Assembly: GCA_030680655.1 (NCBI GenBank)
Contig: JAUXUZ010000044.1
Location: 1 to 5,323, forward strand
Origin: Phycisphaerales bacterium
Lineage (GTDB): Bacteria > Planctomycetota > Phycisphaerae > Phycisphaerales > UBA1924
Direction: 5' to 3'
DNA: 5,323 nt
The notes below the pieces were generated by a model that saw only the letters and a program-made list of their open reading frames with translations, did no database searches and was not told the origin of the DNA. How positions within the stretch are numbered: the first letter of the stretch is position 1; each line of letters starts with the position of its first letter. Of this stretch, positions 1 through 5,311 are shown piece after piece. A program made the position numbers and the translations under genes.

Positions 1-17
1 GGGCGAGGCGGTGCGGC

Positions 18-356
18 TTGAACACCGCCAACGCTCAGGTTCACACCTCATCGCTCGGTCAAGATCCACGGCGGCTGATCGCGCTCATTCAGCGCATCGG
101 ATTCGGCCGGATCGAGTCGCTCCGGGTTGCCGGCGGCCAGCCGGTTTTTGACCCGCCCCCGCGCGTGATCCGCGAGGTCAAGCTTGGGACGGAGCCAGCC
201 AATCAGAAGCAGGCTGACCCTTCTGAATTCACGGTCAAAAGGGCGGTCGTTGATCTCCTTGCCGAACTGGCCAGCGTCGGTACCGCCACGGTAGCCATCG
301 AGGTCCGCCAAGGTCTGCCGGCGCGGCTGATCGTTGAGGAGGTGACGCATGGCTGA
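18..356 (+). CDS. Small conserved-looking protein of unknown function (112 aa), first gene of the replication operon
   Basis: No known domain is recognised. The protein is soluble, with no signal peptide or membrane segment. Residues about 18-30 (DPRRLIALIQRIGFG) look helical. They are followed by a short strand-like stretch with the phrase PVFDPPPRVIREVKLG (about 43-58), a linker, a helix (about 72-87) and a C-terminal strand-like part (VAIEVRQGLPARLIVEEV). This layout reminds me of short hypothetical proteins from planctomycete elements, but I cannot confirm it. The start is a TTG at 18 with a weak GAGG nine bases upstream. The frame stays open to the window edge, so the true start could lie outside. 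Its last 8 bases overlap the next gene, whose strong ribosome binding site lies inside this one, so the two are probably translated together. Coding status is supported by this coupling; function is unknown. Confidence 0.6.
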   Translation: MNTANAQVHTSSLGQDPRRLIALIQRIGFGRIESLRVAGGQPVFDPPPRVIREVKLGTEPANQKQADPSEFTVKRAVVDLLAELASVGTATVAIEVRQGLPARLIVEEVTHG

Positions 357-897
357 GTGCGCCACGGCGTCAACGTCTCAACGGTTCGCGTCGCTCGATC
401 TGGATCGACTTGGTGCGACCGCCCACGGGATCGCGAACCGTCTGACAGACAACCGCTATCCCGTCGACGACGCGGCGGATCTTCGCGCCGATCTCATTTT
501 GGCTGCCCTGGAACGCTGGCCGAGGTTCGATCCGTCGCGAGGCAGGCCCATGGCATTCCTTGCCATCGCCATGACCCGGGCCGGCACCTCGATCCTCCGG
601 GCCCAGCGCACTGCAAAACGGGGCGGTCAGTCGACGAAGGTCCCGCTTGATGAGGCGATGTCGGCCGTGGCAGATCGACTGCCGGCCTTCGCGTCAGCAT
701 CACCAATCCCCCGGCGAGAACTCGAACTCGACGTCCGCGCCGCGATCGACGCGCTGCCCGAGGACCTCGGCGCGGTCTGTGATGACTTTCTGGAGGTGGC
801 CTCGGATGGCCGCCGTCGCCCCTCGCTCGGCGCTGCGGCATCAGCCGCGCTGCGCCGCCACTTCGAATCCGTCGGATTCTCGGAGAACTTTTCATGA
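349..897 (+). CDS. Sigma-70 family-like protein, region 2 recognisable, region 4 degenerate (182 aa)
   Basis: This is probably a small sigma-70/ECF-like protein that would bind RNA polymerase core and a promoter -10 element. Residues 40-90 fit sigma region 2: an acidic helix (DDAADLRADLILAALERW), then the phrase RFDPSRGRPMAFL (59-71), then a basic helix reaching RAQRTAKR (84-91). 'RFDP..G....L' followed by an Arg-rich helix is typical of region 2.1-2.4. After a linker, residues 124-175 occupy the place of region 4 and begin with a typical ALPEDL (135-140). The expected helix-turn-helix is weak: SLGAAASAALRRHF stands where the recognition helix should be. The start is well supported by AGGAGG at 337-342, six bases before ATG 349. 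The gene overlaps its upstream neighbour by 8 bases and the downstream one by ATGA. It could instead be a sigma-derived DNA-binding protein that no longer directs transcription. Family placement is by motif reading only. Confidence 0.6.
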   Translation: MAECATASTSQRFASLDLDRLGATAHGIANRLTDNRYPVDDAADLRADLILAALERWPRFDPSRGRPMAFLAIAMTRAGTSILRAQRTAKRGGQSTKVPLDEAMSAVADRLPAFASASPIPRRELELDVRAAIDALPEDLGAVCDDFLEVASDGRRRPSLGAAASAALRRHFESVGFSENFS

Positions 898-1481
898 CGA
901 CTCGCACACTTTCGTCCATCCCGCCCAGCACGACGCCCCGATCCGCCGTGGCGGCTGCGCCCAGTCCCCGGCTCAGGCGTCGTGTGTACCTCGCCGGGAA
1001 GATGCATGGATCGGGCAACTGGCGATTGCCGCTGGTGCCGCAACTGGGCGTCTCGCCGTTCGGACAGCCGATCGACTGCGTCCGTTTCATCTTCACTGGG
1101 CCGCACTTCGTGCCGTTCGGCGGCGAGAGCCACGAGTGGGTCGGATGGCACGCGGGCGTTGGGCAGCACGACTCAAGTCCATCGTGGCCCGCGCCAGTGA
1201 ATAGTCGCCCCCGCTGGGTGGTTCCGGGGCTGTGCATGGAGTGGATCAGAGAGTCGGACCTGTTCTTTGCGTGGATCAATGCCACGGACTGTCACGCCAC
1301 GCTGCTCGAGCTGGGCTGGGCGCACATGCTCGGCAAGCCGGTGTACCTGGCGTTCGCGACGCGGGACCTGGCGCGGCAGATGTGGTTCGCTCGCAACTGC
1401 CCGCGGACGACCGCGCACGTGCATGCCTCTCCTGCCGAAGCGCTCGACCGCGCGCTGGCGTGGGAGGTTCCGTTCGAATGA
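894..1481 (+). CDS. Nucleoside 2-deoxyribosyltransferase-like protein (195 aa)
   Basis: Enzymes of this fold cleave or transfer the N-glycosidic bond of (deoxy)nucleosides or nucleotides; some relatives act on other ribosylated substrates. The visible hallmarks are an N-terminal strand with RRVYLAGKM (29-37) and a tryptophan shortly after (GNWR, 41-44); a TGPHF segment (68-72); a strand with an aspartate, ESDLFFAWI (120-128); and ATLLELGWAHMLGKPVYLA (135-153). In the family the glutamate of the last motif, here E139, is the nucleophile, and the 'LGKPV' strand closes the sheet. Residues 73-108 form an unusual Trp/His/Gly-rich insert (ESHEWVGWHAGVGQHD) that may shape substrate choice. The first 28 residues are Ser/Thr/Pro/Ala-rich and probably disordered, so a later start is possible. 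However, ATG 894 has GGAG at 882-885 and overlaps the previous stop as ATGA. Its place directly before a replication gene suggests a role in nucleotide supply or base modification (inference). Confidence 0.77.
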   Translation: MTTRTLSSIPPSTTPRSAVAAAPSPRLRRRVYLAGKMHGSGNWRLPLVPQLGVSPFGQPIDCVRFIFTGPHFVPFGGESHEWVGWHAGVGQHDSSPSWPAPVNSRPRWVVPGLCMEWIRESDLFFAWINATDCHATLLELGWAHMLGKPVYLAFATRDLARQMWFARNCPRTTAHVHASPAEALDRALAWEVPFE

Positions 1482-3826
1482 CGCTCCCGTTGCCCTCAAC
1501 CCTGGACGCGGCCCGGCGATATACCGCTGCGGGGCTCTGCGTACTGCCGGCGATCCGCGAGGGCGACGACAAGCGCGTTGCCCTGCGCTCGTGGAAGTCG
1601 TACCAGACGCGGCTCCCAACGCCGGCGGAGCACGCGCGCTGGTTCGCCGGGCCCGCCCGGCGTGATCTGTGCCTGGTGTGCGGACGCGTCTCGGGTAACC
1701 TCGAGATGATCGACTTCGACCTGGCTGGCGTGGCGTTCGAGCCGTGGCGAGCGCGGGTCGAGGCTGTGTGCCCGGGGCTCATCGATCGCCTGGTCGTCGA
1801 GACCACACCCTCGGGCGGTCGCCATGTCGCATACCGATGTTCGGACCCGGTCTGCGGCAATATGAAACTCGCCCAGCGGTGTTTCGCCGCTTCAGGGACC
1901 GAGCCGATCGAGGTTGCCGGGAAACGGTTCACGCCGCGGAAGGGACCCGATGGTCGCTGGCATGCGGTCGCCACGATGATCGAGACCCGAGGCGAGGGCG
2001 GGATGTTCCTGTGCGCACCGTCGAACGGGTATGTGCTCACAGCTGGCGATCTTGCAGCGTTGCCGGTCATCACGCCCGAGGAGCGCGAGTGCTTGCTGGC
2101 CTGCGCATGGGAGCTCAACGAGGCCCGGAATCCTGTGGAGAATGGTCCTCTCCCCAAGACTTCCTCAGCCTCATCACCCAGTGACCTGAAGCCGGGCGAT
2201 GACTTCAACCAGCGCGGCGATGTCCGCGATCTACTGGTCGAGCACGGCTGGTCACGCGTGAGCGGAGGCGAGAATGAGCACTGGGCCCGCCCCGGCAAGG
2301 ACCGGGGCTGCAGTGCCACGCTCAAGGGCGGCGTGTTCTATGTGTTCTCGACCAACGCCCCGCCCTTCGAGGACGGGCGCGGGTACTCGCTCTTCGCCGT
2401 GTACTCGCTGCTCAAGCACGACGGTGATTTCGCGGCGGCCGCCCGAGCGCTGCGGCGCGAGGGATTTGGTGTGGAACCTGCCTCCGGCGATGTCGATCTG
2501 TCCGCATTCAAGGTCACAACCCCGCAGGCGGAGCCGCCGCCGGCCGCGCCGATCGATCCCGGCCCTGTGCCGCCAGCGCTCCTGCGCGTGCCGGGGTTCA
2601 TCGATGAAGTCATTGACTACACGCTCGCCAACGCGCCGTACCCCGAGCCAGTCCTGGCGTTCTGCGGCGCGGTGGCGCTGCAGGCCGCGCTGGCGGGCCG
2701 GAAGGTCCGCGATCCGCAGGACAACCGCACCGCGATCTACCTCCTGGGGCTGGCCAACACCGGCACGGGCAAGGACTTCCCGCGCAAGGTCAACCAGCGG
2801 ATCCTCGCGAGCGCGGGCATGGCCGGGGCGGTCGCGGACGGGTTCGCGAGCGGCGAAGGCCTCGAGGACCGGATGCACCTCACGCCGGTGATGCTCTTCC
2901 AGACCGACGAGATCGACACGCTCATGCAGGCGATCAGCGGGTACGGCACCAAGCGCGACCCTCGGTACGAGGGCATCATGCAAACGCTCCTGAAGCTGTA
3001 CACCTCTGCGAACACGATCTACCCGCTCCGCGTCAAGGCCAGCGATGAGGAGCCACGCATCATCGACCAGCCATGCCTGTGCCTCTTCGGGACGGCAATC
3101 CCGGACATCTTCTATGAGGCGCTGTCGCCGAAGATGCTCTCCAACGGCTTCTTCGCTCGCATGCTCATCTTCGAGGCCGGCCGCCGCGGGCTCGGCCAGG
3201 ATGTGGATGTGCACGAACTCCCGAAAGCGATTCTCAAGCGGGCGCGGTGGTGGGCGGAGTTCAAGCCGGGCAAGGGCAACCTGAAGACCGCGCACCCCGA
3301 GCCCAAACTTGTCGAACCCACGCCGGACGCTCGAATGCGTCTCGGCGAGATTCGCGCCATGGCCGACGCCGCGTACGCCGAGGCCGAAGCCAAGTCGGAT
3401 CAGGCGGGGATGGCGCTGTGGGCCCGCGCCAACGAGAAAGCCCGGCGCCTCGCGCTCGTGCATGCGTGCAGTATTGGGCACCGCAATCCCGAGATCTCCG
3501 TCGAAGGGGTGAACTGGGCGTGGTCCTTGGTTGAACACCAGACCCGCCGCATGCTCTTCAAGGCCAGCCAGCACGTCAGCGCCGGCGACTTCGAGAGCCA
3601 GTGCAAGGCGATGATCCGCGTGCTCCGGGAATGGGCGGTCAAACACCCCGCCGACCCGTGGATGCCCTTCTGGCAACTGAGCCGACGTCTGGCATGGTCG
3701 CCGCGCGAGCACGACGAGGTCCGGCAGGCGCTGATGGATCAGCGCCGCATCCAGTTCGCCGAGCGGGCCACCGGCGGCACACCCCAGAGGCTGTACCGGC
3801 TCATCGAGGACGTTGCCGAAGCATGA
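1478..3826 (+). CDS. Primase-polymerase / helicase replication protein (prim-pol + DUF3987-type P-loop ATPase, 782 aa)
   Basis: This is a multidomain replication initiator. Residues 1-195 form a bifunctional primase/polymerase domain: the first metal-binding motif is MIDFD (D79, D81), the second TTPSGGRH (109-116, H116), and the third IETRGEGG (168-175, E169) followed by the typical APS (180-182). Residues 236-330 form a middle domain with HGWSRVSGG and RPGKDRGCSATL, as in other phage prim-pol proteins. A Pro-rich linker (349-368) leads to a P-loop ATPase domain. It has a Walker A-like ANTGTGKD (426-433), Walker B LFQTDE (473-478), a sensor-like strand LCLFGTAIP (533-541) and a likely arginine finger in SNGFFARML (555-563, R561). 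Residues 645-690 resemble the helical end of DUF3987 proteins. Residues 705-778 look like a winged helix that could bind the origin. The start is ATG 1478, with GGGAGG upstream and an ATGA overlap with the previous stop; the frame extends further upstream only as a shadow of that gene. Walker A departs from consensus (A for the first G, D for S/T). Confidence 0.9.
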   Translation: MTLPLPSTLDAARRYTAAGLCVLPAIREGDDKRVALRSWKSYQTRLPTPAEHARWFAGPARRDLCLVCGRVSGNLEMIDFDLAGVAFEPWRARVEAVCPGLIDRLVVETTPSGGRHVAYRCSDPVCGNMKLAQRCFAASGTEPIEVAGKRFTPRKGPDGRWHAVATMIETRGEGGMFLCAPSNGYVLTAGDLAALPVITPEERECLLACAWELNEARNPVENGPLPKTSSASSPSDLKPGDDFNQRGDVRDLLVEHGWSRVSGGENEHWARPGKDRGCSATLKGGVFYVFSTNAPPFEDGRGYSLFAVYSLLKHDGDFAAAARALRREGFGVEPASGDVDLSAFKVTTPQAEPPPAAPIDPGPVPPALLRVPGFIDEVIDYTLANAPYPEPVLAFCGAVALQAALAGRKVRDPQDNRTAIYLLGLANTGTGKDFPRKVNQRILASAGMAGAVADGFASGEGLEDRMHLTPVMLFQTDEIDTLMQAISGYGTKRDPRYEGIMQTLLKLYTSANTIYPLRVKASDEEPRIIDQPCLCLFGTAIPDIFYEALSPKMLSNGFFARMLIFEAGRRGLGQDVDVHELPKAILKRARWWAEFKPGKGNLKTAHPEPKLVEPTPDARMRLGEIRAMADAAYAEAEAKSDQAGMALWARANEKARRLALVHACSIGHRNPEISVEGVNWAWSLVEHQTRRMLFKASQHVSAGDFESQCKAMIRVLREWAVKHPADPWMPFWQLSRRLAWSPREHDEVRQALMDQRRIQFAERATGGTPQRLYRLIEDVAEA

Positions 3827-3958
3827 AAACGCGCTCCAAAGCCACACAAACTGGTCTGCGCAGCGCCCTTTGCCGCTCAAACACAGCGAAGAAGCGATCC
3901 GGCGCAGCGCGAGCACGAGCGCGGACCCTCGATTCCGCAGCGCCAGCGGGGGTGCGCA

Positions 3959-4001
3959 GCAACCTGTTGCGCCTATTGCAACCTCTTGCGCGCAATAGGT
4001 T
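3959..4001 (+). repeat. Four phased origin-type repeats (iterons)
   Basis: Two 14-base direct copies, GCAACCTGTTGCGC (3959-3972) and GCAACCTCTTGCGC (3978-3991), differ at one base. Between them sits a CCTATTGC copy (3972-3979), and directly after comes the opposite-strand copy GCGCAATAGGTT (3990-4001). CCTATTGC and GCAATAGG also form an 8-base inverted repeat with a 12-base spacer. Confidence 0.8.
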
Positions 4002-4057
4002 CATCGCGGGAACATCGAGAAATCATGGAGCAAACAACAACACACCCCCCTCTTTAC

Positions 4058-4115
4058 TACCTGTTGCGCCCACCCCCCCCGCGCCGGCGCGGGCGCGACG
4101 GGCGCGCAACAGGTT
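4058..4115. repeat. 11-base inverted repeat pair of iterons enclosing a C-run and GC palindrome
   Basis: ACCTGTTGCGC at 4059-4069 and its exact reverse complement GCGCAACAGGT at 4104-4114 flank a 34-base spacer. The spacer holds a run of eight C (4073-4080) and the perfect palindrome GCGCCGGCGC (4081-4090). The arms are two copies of the iteron, so the pair may simply be oppositely oriented binding sites. The DNA could also extrude as a cruciform or fold as single-stranded DNA. Confidence 0.7.
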
Positions 4116-4227
4116 CGGCGCAACGGGCAACCGGCGTGCGGATCGCGTGCCATCCATGCACGATTTCGGACATGCAGTTGGCGTGCCAGGCAGCGCCTAC
4201 CCGAAGCCTTACAGCCGTAGTCCGAAC

Positions 4228-4266
4228 GGGGGAGGGGAGGGGGCAATAGGTACTCCGCCGGGGGGG
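4228..4266 (+). repeat. G-run tract overlapping the last iteron copy
   Basis: The runs are G5, G4 and G5 separated by single A residues (4228-4243), then the iteron copy GCAATAGG sharing its first G with the third run, then G7 at 4260-4266. Four G-runs of three or more are present, but the last loop is 16 bases, so a G-quadruplex is possible but not classical. Confidence 0.5.
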
Positions 4267-4435
4267 ACCGGTCTCGAAACGCCCGAGGGAACAGCCGCGC
4301 TTGGAGACAGAGTTTGTTTGCGCGTCCGAGCGCCGACGGTCGCGTGGCGGGGGATTGGTACGTCCCGCCGCGAGGACGCGACGTGGGCGATCGTGGGCCA
4401 ACCCGTGGCCACGCGGGCGTGTGGTGAACCGGCGC

Positions 4436-4463
4436 TGGGCGGCCCGCATTCCCGCGCCGCCCA
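4436..4463 (+). other. GC-rich hairpin, possible weak terminator
   Basis: TGGGCGGC (4436-4443) pairs with GCCGCCCA (4456-4463) around a 12-base loop. It is followed by CATGTTT, which is a poor T-tract. It may end transcripts coming through the origin region or be incidental in GC-rich DNA. Confidence 0.3.
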
Positions 4464-4489
4464 CATGTTTGGCTGAGTTGCCCACATGT
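4459..4489 (+). promoter_or_regulatory. Paired 10-base direct repeats, operator-like
   Basis: GCCCACATGT occurs at 4459-4468 and again at 4480-4489, exactly 21 bases apart or two helical turns, each with the palindromic core ACATGT. The pair lies 118 bases upstream of the next start codon, a position suited to a regulator binding site. No promoter elements could be fixed beside it. Confidence 0.4.
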
Positions 4490-4549
4490 CGCAGAATCAT
4501 CGAGAAATGCAGGCCGATCGCCTTGCCTGTTCGCCATCAGCCGGCCAAT

Positions 4550-4560
4550 GTGTGTCACAC
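4550..4560. promoter_or_regulatory. 11-base palindrome GTGTGTCACAC upstream of a small gene
   Basis: GTGTG and CACAC arms flank a single T, 46 bases before ATG 4607. This could be an operator, but a palindrome this short can occur by chance. Confidence 0.25.
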
Positions 4561-4606
4561 GCGAGCGGGAAGAACGCACCCCCCGCACGCGACGGAGACC
4601 ACGAAC

Positions 4607-4957
4607 ATGAACGCGACCACGAAGACCACGCTCGACCTCGCCAAGACCCTCGCCAAGAGCGGGTTCCACATCCCCGCGATCGAGATCCACACGCCCGACG
4701 GGCGCACCTGGAACATCGCGACGGTCCCCGCCGGACGCGGCCGCCACCTCGACGGGCACTGGGGCCCACGCCCCGGGTCGCTCGGCGGCTTCCGCCTCTT
4801 CGAGATCGACCGCGATACCGACGCCCCCAACGAGCACGACGCGATCGACGGCGACACCTGGGCCGCCGACGAGTTGGTCGACTACCTGCGGGCGGTCGGC
4901 CAACCCAAGGACACGACGAGTTGGGACCGCAAGAACGACAACCACCCGACGACCTGA
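4607..4957 (+). CDS. Small acidic-tailed protein of unknown function (116 aa)
   Basis: I do not recognise the family. The N-terminal 20 residues are a Thr/Lys-rich amphipathic stretch (MNATTKTTLDLAKTLAKSGF). Residues 22-50 read as strands with the phrases HIPAIEIHTPDGRTWNIATV and GRGRHLDG. Residues 51-68 are Gly-rich and aromatic (HWGPRPGSLGGFRLFEID). Residues 67-92 are strongly acidic (DRDTDAPNEHDAIDGDTW) and end in a helix, ADELVDYLRAVG. No signal peptide or membrane segment is seen. The start is ATG 4607 because GGAG lies at 4594-4597, nine bases away, and the residues encoded by the longer open frame upstream look non-coding. Codons are strongly C/G-ending, more than in the first operon. 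The gene is followed at once by a hairpin terminator, so it seems to be transcribed on its own or as the end of a transcript. The acidic tail would fit a protein-binding or DNA-mimic role, but that is a guess. Confidence 0.7.
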   Translation: MNATTKTTLDLAKTLAKSGFHIPAIEIHTPDGRTWNIATVPAGRGRHLDGHWGPRPGSLGGFRLFEIDRDTDAPNEHDAIDGDTWAADELVDYLRAVGQPKDTTSWDRKNDNHPTT

Positions 4958-4985
4958 AGCCCGCGAAATGCGGGCTTCGCTGTTT
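4956..4985 (+). terminator. Rho-independent-type terminator after the 116-aa gene
   Basis: GAAGCCCGC (4956-4964) pairs perfectly with GCGGGCTTC (4970-4978) around the 5-base loop GAAAT; the stem begins inside the stop codon. The trailing T-tract is poor (GCTGTTT), so termination may be partial, but the hairpin is a classic form. Confidence 0.8.
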
Positions 4986-5017
4986 AACAGATCACCCATT
5001 CGCATAGGAGCAGAAGC

Positions 5018-5281
5018 ATGAACAAGCGCACGCCCAAGACCACGAAGACCGAACCGACCGCCGCTCAGACGTACGCCGCGAGGCAGAACGACATCGCCCG
5101 CCTGATGGACGTGCTGCAGATGGAACTCGACAAGCACGCCGAGGGGGCGAAGGCCGACCCTCGCAACTGGGGCTTCGCGGGAAGCCTCGGGAAGGTCCGC
5201 AGCGACCTGATCGACCTGGTCGGATTCCTCAGCAACATGGACCCCGAGAACGTCGAGGCCTTTCTGAATGACGCCGAGTGA
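5018..5281 (+). CDS. Small helical protein of unknown function (87 aa)
   Basis: No named domain is recognised. After a Lys/Thr-rich, probably disordered N-terminus (1-15), there are two likely amphipathic helices: about 16-43 (TYAARQNDIARLMDVLQMEL) and about 55-73 (SLGKVRSDLIDLVGFLS). They are joined by the phrase DPRNWGFAG (48-56), and the tail is acidic (DPENVEAFLNDAE). Such a helical hairpin often serves as a small dimerising or protein-binding module. The WGFAGSLG phrase resembles short proteins I associate with planctomycete elements, but I cannot confirm it. The start is firm: AGGAG at 5006-5010, seven bases before ATG 5018. The gene follows a terminator 33 bases downstream of that hairpin's T-tract, and another start codon with its own ribosome binding site follows 31 bases after the stop, so it probably opens a new run of small genes. 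Confidence 0.78.
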   Translation: MNKRTPKTTKTEPTAAQTYAARQNDIARLMDVLQMELDKHAEGAKADPRNWGFAGSLGKVRSDLIDLVGFLSNMDPENVEAFLNDAE

Positions 5282-5311
5282 CCAGAACCACCAACCGCAA
5301 GGAGCAACGCC

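Larger units (their letters stand above)
3959..4252. other. Candidate replication origin: iteron cluster next to the replication gene
   Basis: The 8-base core CCTRTTGC (reverse GCAAYAGG) occurs at 3963-3970 (+), 3972-3979 (+), 3992-3999 (-), 4060-4067 (+), 4106-4113 (-) and 4243-4250 (-). Single-mismatch copies lie at 3982-3989 (+), 4120-4127 (-) and 4127-4134 (-). The fuller consensus of the better copies is AACCTRTTGCGC. The first four copies start 9, 10 and 10 bases apart, close to one helical turn each, so proteins bound there would line up on nearly one face. Between copies four and five (about 4011-4060) the sequence is richer in A and T than its surroundings and could be an unwinding element. 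Iterons beside a primase-helicase gene are a known origin layout, as in satellite phage P4. Function here is inferred. Confidence 0.6.
3827..4606. other. 780-base intergenic region: origin-like repeats, then hairpins and operator-like repeats
   Basis: No convincing gene lies here. Forward frames stay open, one starting with an ATGA overlap at 3823, but their products are Arg/Ala/Pro-rich and run straight through iterated repeats and homopolymer runs. From 3827 to about 3955 the sequence is plain and GC-rich. From 3959 to 4252 it holds the repeat cluster, an inverted repeat, C-runs and G-runs. From 4260 to 4435 I see only short palindromes, for example CGTGGCCACG at 4404-4413. From 4436 to 4606 there is a hairpin, a pair of 10-base direct repeats, an 11-base palindrome and the ribosome binding site of the next gene. 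No tRNA, CRISPR array or insertion sequence end was seen. No -35/-10 promoter could be assigned with confidence. Confidence 0.7.

Noticed and set aside
1232..1477. In-frame upstream extension of the replication protein
   Set aside because: This stretch is the deoxyribosyltransferase-like gene read in another frame; ATG 1478 has a ribosome binding site and the prim-pol domain begins right after it.
2252..3916. 554-codon open frame on the minus strand
   Set aside because: Antisense shadow of the replication gene, produced by high GC; the + strand product carries complete prim-pol and ATPase motifs.
4025..4249. ATG-started 74-codon frame inside the repeat region (MEQTTTHPPLYYLL...)
   Set aside because: No good ribosome binding site, sequence dominated by the repeats and C-runs, and no recognisable protein character.
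3959..4252. CRISPR array
   Set aside because: Repeats are only 8-12 bases, occur on both strands and have irregular or very short spacers, which fits iterons and not CRISPR.
4137..4330. Possible tRNA or structured RNA in the intergenic region
   Set aside because: No cloverleaf pairing and no T-loop-like GTTCGANTC sequence; only short palindromes expected in GC-rich DNA.
3823..4476. Open frame of 217 codons starting with an ATGA overlap after the replication gene
   Set aside because: The start geometry mimics the other coupled genes, but the product is Arg/Ala/Pro-rich without a fold pattern. It runs through the iterons, C8 run and G-runs, and long open frames are common at this GC content. 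It is still worth checking for conservation of its first 40-60 codons.
4301..4606. In-frame upstream extension of the 116-aa protein
   Set aside because: The extension is Arg-rich and crosses the hairpin and operator-like repeats; ATG 4607 has a well-placed GGAG.
4001..5137. 378-codon open frame on the minus strand
   Set aside because: It crosses the iterons, a terminator and two + strand genes with good ribosome binding sites; its composition is typical of a GC-rich shadow frame.
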